Counted from the stretch's first letter, positions 1 to 10,990 are shown. The stretch is 64,000 nt of DNA from Henckelia pumila (GCF_033568475.1 NW_027331831.1:11718001-11782000), one strand, 5' to 3'. Made by a program: numbers and translations. The notes: generated by a model from the letters alone, not told the origin.

Positions 1-142
1 CAACACAGGTTTACTGGTTTGGAGAATCACCTACAGCCATCATCATCGCCCCACAACAGATAATACAAAGTTAGTCCTTACACCAAAACATACAGCAAAC
101 ACAAAGTAAGCTACAACACAACATAGAGACAGAACATATCAG

Positions 143-479
143 TCAGAAAATATCAATGTTTAAAATTTTCAAACACGATCTAAACTTTTCAACAGATAAA
201 CACTTAGTTCCTATATCAGCAGGATTAAATTCAGAATTAATCTTTTCAAGATAAACTATACCTTTAGCAACCACATCACGAATGTAGTGGAATCTAACAT
301 CAATATTTTTACTTCTATCATGAAAAACAGGATTCTTACACAAGTGGATGCCGGATTGACTATCAGAAAATTCAACAACTTCACCTTCAAGAAAACCAAT
401 TTCAGAAATGAGTCCTTTCAACCAAATTGCTTCTTTTAACGCTTCAGTGATAGCTACATACTCAGATTCGATGGTTGAA
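143..479 (-). pseudogene. Ty1/copia RNase H C-terminal remnant
   Basis: The minus strand encodes the end of a copia RNase H domain. The fragment starts at the STIESEYVAITEA stretch (about 479-440), runs through an IDVRFHYIRD motif and the FNPADIGTKCL motif typical of the end of copia pol, and stops at 143. Reading is open over about 112 codons, but the upstream RT and integrase are absent. The coding similarity breaks at about 480, where a repeat shared with 6.07 kb begins. Bases 1-142 are the downstream non-coding part of the same element; no LTR end or polypurine tract was recognised there. This is a truncated fossil, not a working gene. Confidence 0.75.
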
Positions 480-1342
480 TATAAAAGTTATTTGCAAAGT
501 GAAAGTTAAGTTCAAATAATAATAAGGGAGACGTAAATAATGACATCTGATGCGTTTAAAAATTTATCTCGGTTTCGATCTGATAGAGCGGATCTTCAAA
601 TCATTCAAAAATCGGGTCGGGTCGGGTTCCACGTAGTTCTGCACAAACATAAACAAGGTTAGGGGGCGCCGAAAGTGTTTTCGGCGTGACCCCTCCGATG
701 CCTAAGTCAGTGCTCAAAAGATAAAGAGCGTGACAAAAGTAAGAGCAAGAGAATATACGTGCGTGAATGGGTGAGCAAGAAGTGAATGTGTACAACCATA
801 AGAAATAACTGTATTATGGCTGGAGAGGTAAGTTACCTTGTTGAAGTAGAATTTGTGTTAGAGTATGACTCAATTAAGATGGCGGTTAAAGCTCTTGAAC
901 CGCCTTGTGAACTTTATCAAATCCCGAATTTGTTGGAGCTTATATTTATCTATTAGATCCTCAAGTGTTTCCGATAGGAAAATTTCCCTTATTGAGCCCG
1001 AGTCGGGCTTCTATTCTATCCAGTCAGGGCTACGTCCAATGGACTCAGCAGTTAGGGTTTGGACCATAAATATTATCTTTATGCGTTTGATTGGGCTCTT
1101 ATTAAGCTTGAGTCTTGACACCTAATAGAACTTGTGGATTTTGGGGTATCTTTTCCGGACGCGGGTTATCGGGTTCGGGTCGGACCAGACCCATATATTT
1201 TTAGGGACATCAACATCCATAAAAAATATTATTGTAATTAATTTTAAAGTTAATAATTTATTAAGTAAGAAATAATAGCACCACTAATAATTATACTATA
1301 TAAGTATAAGCTTTTATATGAAAATAATTAGCAAATGTAGCA
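480..1342 (+). repeat. Dispersed repeat, copy 1 (split by an insertion)
   Basis: Bases 480-547 and 1206-1342 align with 6068-6300. The shared order is a motif around GTAAATAATGACATC, then an ATTGTAATT-rich stretch, AAGAAATAATA, TATAAGTATAA and TTTTATATGAAAATAATTAGCAAAT. The two halves are separated here by a 658-bp insertion. No coding capacity is seen in the shared parts. Confidence 0.55.
548..1205. mobile_element. 658-bp insertion flanked by 6-bp direct repeat, class unknown
   Basis: The insertion is flanked by GACATC at 542-547 and 1206-1211 and is absent from the related repeat at 6.1 kb. It is GC-richer than its surroundings, with a CGGGTCGGGTCGGG run near 615 and a GGTTCGGGTCGG run near 1167. 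No terminal inverted repeats, LTR pair or transposase was recognised. It could be a solo short LTR, a TRIM fragment or another non-autonomous element. Confidence 0.4.
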
Positions 1343-1372
1343 CTAGGTGCTACACACGCGTTGTGTGCGCGA
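1343..1372 (-). mobile_element. Possible Helitron 3' terminus (minus strand)
   Basis: Homology with the repeat at 6.3 kb stops at about 1342. Read on the minus strand, the next bases give a short CACAC/GTGTG hairpin and then CTAG followed by T, the layout of a Helitron 3' end. The stem is short and lies only about six bases from CTAG, and the matching 5' end was not located. Confidence 0.28.
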
Positions 1373-1779
1373 TTAAAATGTGAATATTATTTATTGTATA
1401 TATATATTATATTTTTGTTTCAAATAAATTTAAATTTGAAAATAAAATAAAAAGCACAAAAATGAGAAAATCATAAACTAATGAAGTTTAAAATAGAGAT
1501 AGATATTTTATTTTATTTTTTTAAAAAAAGTATTTTAGATATTTCGTGGCCGTATTTCTTTATTTTCTCTTATCATTCCGCTCAACAATAAATTAGACAT
1601 CATCTGGTTAGTTTGTTTGTGTTGATATTCTGGAAAAATTTTATTTATTTATTTTAACTACTTCTTTTACATTCATGATCCTAATACATTTTTAGTTATT
1701 TTATTTTTAATCTAATGTACCATATTTTGTTTTTTATGTTTATATATATAATTAATACTGAAATACATTTTTTCCAATC

Positions 1780-2310
1780 AAATTAAGAATTTCCTGATTT
1801 CGTCCCTGATTGTGATTTGTGAGGGAGTGTTTTGGCGTATAAACCATATATCAAACTCAAAACACTTTGTAATCATCGTACACATATTGTTGTCCCTAAA
1901 AAATCTATATATATATAATAACTGAGTTTTTGCCATTTTTAGCAAATTCCCGCCAAAACTATATTGCCAAAAACGGAAATAAAAAATTTCATACTTAAAT
2001 TGCAATATTAAGTTAATTAAAAATTGCATAATCTTTGCATATTTATATATACATATATATAAATTAAAACTTTCATAATCTTTGCATCTTTTATATACAT
2101 ATACATATACATATATTTACAATATTTTTTTTCCAAACAATATTTATGTATATTTACGCAATCTTTGTCTTTATATATAATTTGTAAATAAAATAAAAAC
2201 TATAAAAAAATAACTAATTATTTCTAAACCCGTAAAAAATAGAAAAAATTTCAGATTTTAATTACTAAATTAAATCATAATATTAATATAACAAAACATT
2301 CCATAATATT

Positions 2311-2361
<51 letters not shown>

Positions 2362-4300
2362 AATTAAAATTACACAACATTATTTACATTATTCCCTAAT
2401 TTCAGCATTCTTTTTTATAATATTTGCTTTTAAAAAAAATTAAAAATAAAAAATAAATATTTAAAATAAAATCCAACAGAAGATTCGAAAATAAAAATTT
2501 TCAGAACAAAAATGGGAAAAAATAGTTTTAAAAAATCATACTTTTTAAAATTATATTAAATCAATTATTCTATATTTGGCATATTTTGATTATGGAGGAT
2601 TTTCAAAAATTTAAATTTCAGGCTTAATCAAAATATTACGTAATGAAAAATTGCATAATATTTTAATTTTTAATTTTGTATAAAAAAACTATACAAAATC
2701 ATAACTATAATTAAAACTATAAAAAATCACTATCTATAATTGCGAATTAGAAGCATACAAAATCATTACCTTAATTAAAATTATAAAAAATCACTACTAA
2801 CTTCTCGATCATTCTTAAATACAACAAAATCTAAAAATTAAGAAAAATATAGAATAACTTAGGTTTAACAAAAATATAAAGCATTTCATATCTTGATTAC
2901 GAAATTAAATCAAAATATTCATATAATTAAACATACATAAATATAAGTAGAATTTTTGTCATTTTGGCAAAATTATGAAAAAAATATGTTGCTAAAAACG
3001 AAAATAAAAAATTCCATAATTAAATTGCAATATTCACGTAATTAAAAATTTCATAACATTTGCAACTATTTATATACATATATATATACATGTAAAATTA
3101 CACATGATTATTTTTATTATTCTTTGATTTCAGCATTCCCTTTCTAATATTTATTTAATTTTCTTTTTGTCATTTTTAGTAAAATCCCGCCAAAACTTGG
3201 TTTCTAAACAAAAATTTTGTAAAAATCGGAAAATAAATTGTTTTAAAAAATTATATCTTTTCAAATTATAATTCTTCATATTTGGCATATTTGGATTACG
3301 GAAAAATATTTACAAACTATTATATTTCTAAATTGAATCGTATTATTCATGTAATTAAAAATTTTATAATATTTACATATATTTATATACATATATATTC
3401 ATTTAAATTACACAAAAATATTTAAAATATTTCATTATTTCAACATTTTCATTCATAATATTTGCTTTCGAAAATATATAAAATTCATCAATTAAATTTT
3501 TTAAAAAATCCAACATAAGATTCGAAAAATATTTAATATAAATTTATACATAGACATATATATAGATATATATATACACACACACACAGAATTCGGTAAT
3601 ATAATTTATATACATACATCTTTAAGATCTATAAATGTTATTATTAAATATAAATGTAATTTCTTAATATTTGCATAAATTAATATACATAAATATCATC
3701 CCGTTATATTTGCTTTCTAAAACATCAACAATTCTTCATCTAATCACAATATTCATGTACAAAATTAAAAATTTGTAATATTGACATTTATTTATATACA
3801 TATATATTCATTTTAAATACGAAAAATATTTACAAACAATTACAATTCCACATTTCTAATAAATATACAATATTTCAATTTGAAAACACTTATAATTACA
3901 ATTAAAGTGCACTTTTAAAATATATATTACATAATATTGCTAATTTACCATGTATGTGTGAATATATTTATAAACATATGTATCATAATATCAATAAACA
4001 TTTAAAATATCAGATAAATGTTAAATATACATGGATATATGGATTAGATAGATAATGGTTCTAATGTGAAAAAACAATACTAAAAAATACAGAATGTTTC
4101 ATATTTACCATATATGTATAAATATATTTATATATAAAATATATATCATAATATCAATAAAACATTTAAAATACCCGATAAATATTAAATATACATGTAT
4201 ATATAGATTACACAATGTTGTTAATTTATCATATATGTATACATCTTAACCAAGATTTCAGCATTCCATATACGATAATTGATTTCTTTTTTAAAAAAAT
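1780..4300. repeat. Degenerate AT-rich repeat block
   Basis: Diverged units recur here: an ATTAAATTGCAATATT-like stretch, then GTAATTAAAAATT, ATAATATTTGCAT and ATTTATATACATATATAT. They are seen near 1985, 2270, 2620, 2895, 3007, 3320 and 3750. The reverse complement of the same series fills 23.5-25.3 kb. Both blocks lie on the inner side of a Helitron 3' end, so they may be the interior of related Helitrons. No credible gene lies inside. Confidence 0.5.
2314..2359. repeat. (AT)n microsatellite
   Basis: An uninterrupted AT dinucleotide run of about 23 units. Confidence 0.9.
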
Positions 4301-4440
4301 TAAAATCATATTTTAAGATTCCAAAAAAAATCACATTTAATACATTCATATATTTATATGCACATACAATATTTTCTTTCCAAAAAATTGAAAATTCCAC
4401 CTCTAATTTTTTTTAAAAAAAAAAACAATCATGATTTTCC

Positions 4441-4661
4441 TAGGGGTGGAGTTTCGGTATATCGTATAAAAATATTTGTATAAAAAAATTCATACCGGTA
4501 CAGATATCGAAATTCTAAAATTTTGGTATGAAAAAAATCCATACTAATACCGTAGAGATAACGAAAAAAATTTGATATATCAAAAAAAATGTTTATATAT
4601 CGAAAAAATTTTGGTGCGGTATCTCGAAAAGTCGATATTTTGGTTCGATATCGCATCCCTA
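4441..4661. mobile_element. hAT-like MITE, 221 bp
   Basis: The element begins TAGGGGTG and ends CATCCCTA (imperfect terminal inverted repeats). It is flanked by 8-bp near-identical repeats, GATTTTCC at 4433-4440 and GATTTTTC at 4662-4669, the target duplication length of hAT elements. The interior is rich in CGGTAT and CGATAT motifs and has no transposase. Confidence 0.6.
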
Positions 4662-5039
4662 GATTTTTCTGCACACAATTAAAAATTTTAAAATTTAACA
4701 AAACTGACCGAGCATTTCCAATATTGGTTTGAATAAACTTAATGTATAAATATATTTATGTGAAAAAAATATTATTTAACATGATCAACTACTTCAATAA
4801 AACAGTCACCAATCAATTGCAAACCAAATGACACATTTGCTTAATGTTATTCGTGAACTATACCCTTCAGACTAGCATTGATCGTTGAAACACAGTTAGT
4901 ATGTTGTTAAGATCTACTAGATCTCACACGATAAAACCATATTTTAAGTTGTTGATGTATACATAAATTTTTTTGATTTATTTTTATGTTCTATCTATGT
5001 TCGTTCAAATGTTTAATCTTACTATTTTTTATCATTAAT

Positions 5040-5249
5040 TGTATAAAATAACATCATGTGCATCGCACGACACATTTTTTAAAGATTTTTTTTAAAGTTT
5101 TTAAAAGTATTTTTTAACATTATTATTATTACTTATTGTAGAATTAAATTTTTTTATATTTTAATTTCATATTCAAAATTTTTATATTATCCAATTTAAC
5201 CATATTATACATAATATATAGTCCGTGCATCGCACGGGTGAAATACTAG
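5040..5249 (+). mobile_element. Helitron 3' end, plus strand
   Basis: A perfect 6-bp stem (CCGTGC, loop ATC, GCACGG) at 5223-5237 is followed nine bases later by CTAG at 5246-5249 and then T. This is the standard Helitron 3' end. A second GTGCATCGCAC palindrome lies at about 5058. The 200 bp upstream match, in inverted orientation, the 3' end at 22515-22745. The 5' TC end was not identified; the element may extend back through the AT-rich block. Confidence 0.7.
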
Positions 5250-5284
5250 TAAACATAATTGCTTTGATTTAATTTTTTATATAT

Positions 5285-5370
5285 ATACAAAGGTTAGGGA
5301 AAGACTCGAACTCAAGTCTACGCCAATTGGCGGATATGTAAGACCAATTAAGCTAACGTTGCGGGCAGAG
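5285..5370 (-). mobile_element. tRNA-like SINE head (A and B boxes)
   Basis: On the minus strand, TAGCTTAATTG (5345-5355) fits the Pol III A-box consensus and GAGTTCGAGTCT (5302-5313) fits the B box, about 31 bases apart. No full cloverleaf was drawn, so this is more likely a short tRNA-derived SINE or a decayed tRNA than a working tRNA gene. Confidence 0.4.
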
Positions 5371-5511
5371 CTACCAATAAAATCAAGTGTCTGGTTATTT
5401 TTGGCAATAACAATTTATGTAACATTTCCTATCATAATAATCATTAATCCATTAAGAGTATTAAATTACATATTTAAAAAATTATCATATTCAAAAATCT
5501 AACATACGATA

Positions 5512-5646
5512 GGACCAGTCCATGCTACTCCAAGGGCAAATGGATGGACCAGATTTTTTTTCAGATCAATTGATTTGATTTGCTTATATGATTTGGTCCA
5601 TCCAAATGCCCTTGGGGCAGCTACCCAAAACAGCATCGACATTTCC
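5512..5646. mobile_element. Mutator-like MITE, 135 bp
   Basis: It is flanked by a perfect 9-bp direct repeat CATACGATA (5503-5511 and 5647-5655), the target-duplication length of Mutator-like elements. The ends are related inverted repeats (GGACCAGTCCATGCT against GGAAATGTCGATGCT). An inner inverted repeat (about 5527-5553 and 5589-5620) gives a strong foldback. Confidence 0.72.
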
Positions 5647-5862
5647 CATACGATAATTAGTTGATAAAGTTAAATTACATCTTTAAAAAACTATTCACTA
5701 GTAATAAAAGCTTAACATGTGACGACAATCAACTAGTAATGAAACAGAAAATATTATATGAAATGTTACAAAAGACTTAGTAGACTTTTTCTTTTTTTAA
5801 AAAAAATATTTGTAGACTTTTCAAATCATCATTCAGAATCAAAATTCAAGAATCAAAATTCA

Positions 5863-5988
5863 ATGAAATTTAAGTAGTGTTTGCGACCTTTAAAAATAAG
5901 TTATTATGGACTTTTTTCTTAATAAATTATTAAGAAAAAAATCCATAATCACTTATTTTTAAAGGTTGCAAACACCACCTTAATTTCA
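5863..5988. mobile_element. Near-perfect foldback (MITE-like), 126 bp
   Basis: The whole segment is one palindrome centred near 5926. The left arm starts ATGAAATTTAAGTAGTGTT and the right arm ends with its near complement. There are only scattered mismatches over about 60-bp arms and almost no loop. The GTGTTTGC ends resemble hAT-type MITEs, but no target duplication was established. Confidence 0.6.
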
Positions 5989-6067
5989 TTAGCTAATTAT
6001 CTGGTCACAGTCTGTGGAATTTAGCTCTTGGTATTCCTCAAAATAGTGGCGCTTTCTATATTTCACC

Positions 6068-6300
6068 TAAATATATAAAATTTATTTACAACATGAAAGT
6101 AGAGTTCAAACAATAATAAATGGAGCGTAAATAATGACATCCACACAAAATATTGTTGTAATTTTAATAATTGTTAATCATTTATAACATAAGAAATAAT
6201 AATATTACTAATAAATATTGTAAAAATAATTATATATAAGTATAACTGCATAAGCCTTTATATGAAAATAATGATGATAATAATAATTAGCAAATATAGC
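6068..6300 (+). repeat. Dispersed repeat, copy 2
   Basis: Uninterrupted counterpart of the repeat at 480-1342. Bases 5989-6067 and 6301-6700 are AT-rich spacer in which nothing was recognised. Confidence 0.5.
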
Positions 6301-6816
6301 AGTATATTTATATTTACTAGTAGTAGGCTAGTAGCATAAGTAATATTGAAAAAATATTTATAAGCTAATAAGTAATAACACTAGAACCAAATAGCAATGT
6401 CATTAGTATTTATATTCAAATATTATAATTAATTATGTAATAAAATTTCCACAATATTTATATTAAGTTATAGCTTTGATTAATGTTATTTTAATATTAT
6501 TATTATTACGATAATTTCTTAAGGAGACCAATATTTTAATATAAATAAATATAATAATTTAATCGGTATAAAAAAATTAAATTAAACTAGAATCCCAGGA
6601 ACTCGAATCGTTATATTAAATTAAAATTTTGTTTATATTAATTAATTTAACAAAAACCTAGAGGCTAGAGCAATAGAAATTCTAGAACTTTTAGACTAGT
6701 TATCTTGCAAGTTTTCCTCTGGTTCACATTTTGACTTTTCAAAGTTATCGTCTTTAATTTCTCCATCCTCTCCTCTCTCCCATCGTTTCTTGAATCTTGC
6801 TTCACTTGCTGCAATC

Positions 6817-7809
6817 ATGTCGGCTCCCAGCCTCAGCCTCTGCGTGGTATTGTCCGATGCAAAGCGCATAATCAAGGCCAACCGCGGCCATTTCTTGGCC
6901 CTCGGACTCCTCTTTGCCCTCCCTCTGTCCTTCTCCACCGTCGTGTACCCTTCTCTTTCGCAGCCCACCTCGATTGTTTCCATCTATAATCGACTTCTGG
7001 CATCCTCCTCCCCGCCTGCGCCCGAAGACGAAAACCCCCCTGTCGACGGATCATCCGATGCTGTTTTCACCCTTCTTTACTCCCTTTTGGTACTGCTCTT
7101 CTCCCTTTTCACAACCGCATCGATCACCCACAGCACCTGGAATGGGTTCTTCGGTCGCCCCCTGAAGGTCACTTCCTCTCTTAAGTCCATCCTGGTTTCG
7201 TTTTTCCCTCTCGCTGCCACTTATATTGTGTTCCAGCTGATTCTTGGGTTGATTATGTTTGCTGTTGGAGGTCTCTCCATGTTGATGTATGGTGGTATCT
7301 TGTTATTGGGACCTAGAATCGATTACGACAGCTTGTATTTTCTGGGTCTCATTGTCGTGATCACGGTTTTGCTAGTGGGGACGATGATTTACATTCAAGT
7401 TGAGTGGTTTTTGGCCTCTGTGGTAGTTGTTCTTGAATCAAAGTGGGGCTTTGAGCCACTTAAAAGGAGTTCTTATTTGGTTAAGGGGATGAAGTGGATT
7501 GCATTCTCGATTCTTGTCTATTTTGCGGTGTCCATTGGCGTTATGTCGGCTTTCTATTCAAGTTCAGTGCCTGGTTTAATTAGTAGTGGATGGATCAGTT
7601 GGGAGTTCGGCCTTCTAACTGTTATTTTCACAGCCATTTCAACTGCCTTGATGCTTTACAGTGTTGCCGCGACTACTGTGTTGTTTATACATTGCAAAGC
7701 ATTACGTGGGGAGTTGGCGTTGGAGACAGTGGACGAGTTTGCTCCGCTGTATGTTCAATTGCCATTCGATGCTGATGAGAAGGCTCCTAAAGTTGTTTAT
7801 GTTGTCTAG
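6817..7809 (+). CDS. Multi-pass integral membrane protein, plant family of unknown function
   Basis: The coding region is intronless and gives 330 residues. The ATG at 6817 is chosen because the open frame upstream has no earlier ATG. About six hydrophobic segments are visible (near residues 26-44, 83-105, 122-165, 173-206, 228-248 and 262-291). A Pro/Glu/Asp-rich loop lies around 65-80, and conserved-looking WGFEPLKRSSYLVKGM and CKALRGE stretches lie near 210-225 and 293-299. From memory this resembles the plant family loosely annotated as polyadenylate-binding protein 1-B-binding protein, whose real role is unclear; no enzymatic motif is seen. A GC-rich start contrasts with the AT-rich flanks. 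Decayed pieces of a second copy lie at 9311-9520 and 11870-12052. The gene converges on the BUB3.3 remnant next door. Confidence 0.85.
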   Translation: MSAPSLSLCVVLSDAKRIIKANRGHFLALGLLFALPLSFSTVVYPSLSQPTSIVSIYNRLLASSSPPAPEDENPPVDGSSDAVFTLLYSLLVLLFSLFTTASITHSTWNGFFGRPLKVTSSLKSILVSFFPLAATYIVFQLILGLIMFAVGGLSMLMYGGILLLGPRIDYDSLYFLGLIVVITVLLVGTMIYIQVEWFLASVVVVLESKWGFEPLKRSSYLVKGMKWIAFSILVYFAVSIGVMSAFYSSSVPGLISSGWISWEFGLLTVIFTAISTALMLYSVAATTVLFIHCKALRGELALETVDEFAPLYVQLPFDADEKAPKVVYVV

Positions 7810-8360
7810 AGCCCTGAGTCGAGGTTAGCAGCTTTCGGCTTGTGATATAACTGTTTGGTGCTTTGTTATGTTGCTTTTGTATTACACCTGGTGTGGTTAA
7901 TAATGTCTGTATATTAAGCTAAACCTGTCTGAACCATGTAGTATTTTGAAGATTTATATATGGTTGCATAAACTTTGGCATGTTTCTTAAGGGTTGATTG
8001 TATTGTACTTTAGCTTCGACTGTGTTTCATTTCAAAAGTGATGCTGATGAATTAGTTTTGTATCCTATGGCGAGTATTATGCAGGTTGCAGTAATTTCAA
8101 TTCTTGTTGCTAACAACCTTGGGCAGTAAAAGAAAACATTGTCCTAGTTTTAGTGAAATAGAAACCAACCTAAATTCTACTTTTCGCGCATATCATTTCT
8201 CATGTCATTCCACCAAGGGAGATCGAGGAAATGAGCAGTTCTCGAAACAATTGATTAACGTTAGTGAAAAGGAGAGAGCACTTGGACTTGAAAACTTGAG
8301 GTTGAATCGATGAGATTACTAGGGATGTTATTGTACGCATTGTATTGTTCTTGTATGCTG
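7810..8360. other. 3' UTR of the membrane gene and convergent spacer
   Basis: The stretch after the stop (about 7830-7910) resembles the stretch after the decayed copy at about 12100-12145, so the duplication includes the 3' UTR. From about 8190 the sequence aligns with the BUB3.3 downstream region at about 13722. Confidence 0.5.
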
Positions 8361-9310
8361 TCATCTCTTTGAGCTAATGGGCACAAACAGATTTGCCATT
8401 TGATGAACAAATATTTGAGGTGGCTCTTCTCTGTCACGATGAAACATGATTTCACGAAAACATGTGTTTCGATGGTGTGGGGGCCAAGGGATAAATATCT
8501 AGAAGTTTAATCCTCATGGGAAGAACTCGGGAACCTCACCCCCTGTATTCAACCTCTCGTTAATTCTGAAAGAGTATTTCAGTAAATTCATGGATCTAGT
8601 TAGGATTATCTATCAATCACAAGTCATTCCTTGTCATCGTCTATATTACGATATTAAACAAGGGCATGGTAAATAAGGAAAGCGATAAAACATGTGATAA
8701 AACAAGACAATTTCCAGTCCAATTAGACAAACCTCCATGTAGCTATACAAAAATTTACTCATTGGATCAAGAAACAAGTGAAAAAGAGCTAACGAAACCG
8801 GCATGGGGAGGTAAATCTGCTAACTTTTCATTATTCTCATGGTAAGTAAAATGTGATCATGGTTGTATGCCAGAGAAGCAACACTGTTTAAATACCTGGG
8901 TAACTGAAAATCAGGTACATAATAAAAAATATGCTGAACTAGAACAAATAACAAGTCATATATGATGGTGAAATGAACACATTGGCAGATGAAATTTACC
9001 TCCATGAGCAGTCTCTAGCTCAAAACATCCATACCGTAGCATGACCTTTCGTTGTCACCAGAAATTAGCACCATATATGATCATATTCTGAAACGGAAAA
9101 GGTTCTTCTGAGATTTTTTGAAGTTTTATGACAGAAAACTGTAAATGCGACAGAAGCATATGCTGGATTAAAAGCGATAACATTTATGGCTTCGTGATGA
9201 TGTGATCCCTTTTTGTCCATTGGATGACATCTGAAAAGTATATCTACTAACAGATGCTCAAGAAACAAGTGAAATGTATCTCAAAACACACACCAAGCAG
9301 GACAGAGTGA
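8361..9310 (-). pseudogene. BUB3.3 duplicate, 3' half only
   Basis: This minus-strand segment aligns with exons 9 to 6 of the intact BUB3.3 gene and the introns between them. The exon 9 equivalent (8431-8361) still reads EEPPQIFVH. The exon 8 equivalent (about 8905-8825) has lost roughly 25 bases inside the last WD repeat and one base at the splice donor. Exon 7 and 6 equivalents lie near 9075-8995 and 9240-9155. Exons 1-5 are missing: similarity ends near 9310, where a fragment of the membrane gene begins. It cannot encode a full propeller. Confidence 0.85.
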
Positions 9311-9520
9311 ACCCCTCGTAGTATTATCCAATACCAAGAGCATAATGAATGCCAACTGCTGTCACTTCTTAGCCCTCTCGCTTCTCTTTGTTCTCCCTCT
9401 ATCCTTCTCCGTAATCATGCGCACGCCTTTCTTGCAGCCCCTGTCAATTATTTTCGGATAGTGGTTTTTGTCCTCCTATACCATGCTTGTATCCGAAGGT
9501 GAAAGTCCCCGTTTTGTCAA
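9311..9520 (+). pseudogene. Membrane-protein duplicate, N-terminal fragment
   Basis: The translation VLSNTKSIMNAN then HFLALSLLFVLPLSFS parallels residues 11-40 of the intact protein, and the frame stops at 9459-9461. DNA similarity continues to about 9520 across the Pro/Glu-rich loop region. There is no start codon equivalent. Its junction with the BUB3.3 remnant marks the boundary of a tandem duplication. Confidence 0.8.
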
Positions 9521-10129
9521 TTGCGATTTGATATATCATGATATGACGTCGGATGAACCATCGTGATAACCGATTCTTTTTATTTATTATTATGAAATGG
9601 AAAAGAATCTATTTCAGTTTCTAGCTAGGAGACCCATCGATGTATAATTTTCTCATGTTATTAATGGATCAATTTTCAACTCTTTTTCTATTCAAATTAT
9701 TTGAGTGGTAAAGAACAAAAACTTCACATTTGGCAACAATTGAGTACGTAGCCTGTAAGTATAAAAATTGGTCATTTGTCTTCAGCAATCTAACACTATC
9801 CAATATATATTCAAAACATCAAAATCATCATATTTCATAACAATGTATCATTCATTTACAAAGATTGATCCTTCTTCAACAATGTATACTTTTAGAACAT
9901 ATTTAAGAACAAAACCCTACAAATTGGGGATAAAATATTTAAACCGAGGAACTGTAAAAAAAAAAAAAATACGAAACTTAAGAAGAATGATTCTAAATAT
10001 TTCGACAAATATATAAATAAAAAAATAACTAATTATGCAAACAAGAACGGTAGCAACACATTTGAGCTACAAAACCCTAAAAAATTGGACACACGAAAAT
10101 ATTAAAGATTCATAGAATGAGGACCAAAA
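9521..10129. other. AT-rich spacer within the decayed copy
   Basis: No gene or clear transposon was recognised. It forms part of the roughly 2.35 kb that separates the two surviving pieces of the decayed membrane gene. Confidence 0.4.
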
Positions 10130-10333
10130 TTATTCATCAAAACGATAAATTCTCTCAGTTACTCGCGACAAATCATATATAGTGGTCGATTTCAAAAATG
10201 GAAAACAAATTTCACATGTCTTCGATTTCTTCGTCTTCTTCACAGTGGCCGATTTTTTTTCCTTCTTCACTTTACAAGAGCATGCAACTGACTTCTCTTT
10301 TAAATGTTTGCTTCGTCCCGTCGCCGGAGCCAT
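10130..10333 (-). CDS. Small basic hypothetical ORF, 67 aa
   Basis: ATG at 10333-10331, stop at 10130. The product is Lys-rich in the middle (KVKKEKKSATVKKTKKSK) with a CEIC pair and a C-terminal LSRVTERIYRFDE stretch. The family is not recognised. A more GC-balanced, UTR-like sequence precedes the ATG. It could be a young orphan gene, a first exon, or chance. Confidence 0.25.
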   Translation of the reverse strand: MAPATGRSKHLKEKSVACSCKVKKEKKSATVKKTKKSKTCEICFPFLKSTTIYDLSRVTERIYRFDE

Positions 10334-10888
10334 TTTCTGGACTGTAAACCTTGTCGCCAAAGATCACTGATTTCCTGCAAGAACAATCTGTAGAGCGAGG
10401 GAGAGAAACTCTGATCGTTCTTAATTTTTTGTTTTTTCTTTATTTGAAAATTTCTTGTTTAAAGGGTATTGTTTGGGTATCAAATGAGTTTAGGGACATT
10501 TTTGTAAACTCGAGTTGAAACAAAGAGCAGGCTTTTGTCAGGGAGTTAGAACAAAGAAAATGTATGAACGAAGGACTGAGGAAGGATTTTAGTTTTTTTT
10601 TTTTTAGGGATTTATCACAAATTTTCCCATTATATATATAATATGAATTATATTTAAAATAATCAGAATTTTCATTTAAATAAACTTCTTTTTTTTTTTG
10701 AAACCTTTAAATAAAATTCTTCGAAAATGTAGTTTGATCTTATTATAAATAAGTTATAGTTTGGTTTAGTTCATTTTTCAAAAAAAAAAAAAAAAAAAAC
10801 CAATAAATGTGATTTGATTTCAATTTTTGGTCGAACTAAACCACACTTGAACATCGAGAACTTGTATTTTGAAAAGGTTTTGAAGTAA

Positions 10889-10990
10889 GTGGCATGGTAG
10901 TCTCAATTCCATTCTGTGCATAAACTTTTTCCAATAAGAGATTGTTCGAGTTCGATTCAGACGGCAAAAAATTCCAACCATGTATTTAAT
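10889..10990 (+). mobile_element. Possible SINE head
   Basis: TGGCATGGTAG (10890-10900) is one base off the A-box consensus and GAGTTCGATTC (10948-10958) fits a B box. A T-rich then A-rich tail follows to about 11020. No target duplication was identified. Confidence 0.28.

Noticed and set aside
865-1125. 86-codon plus-strand frame inside the unclassified insertion
   Set aside because: No domain or family resemblance, and no support beyond openness.
5285-5370. Functional tRNA gene
   Set aside because: A and B boxes are present, but acceptor and anticodon stems could not be paired convincingly, so it is kept as a SINE-like head only.
10182-10370. 62-codon plus-strand frame opposite the small basic ORF
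   Set aside because: Phe-rich shadow of the Lys-rich minus-strand frame.
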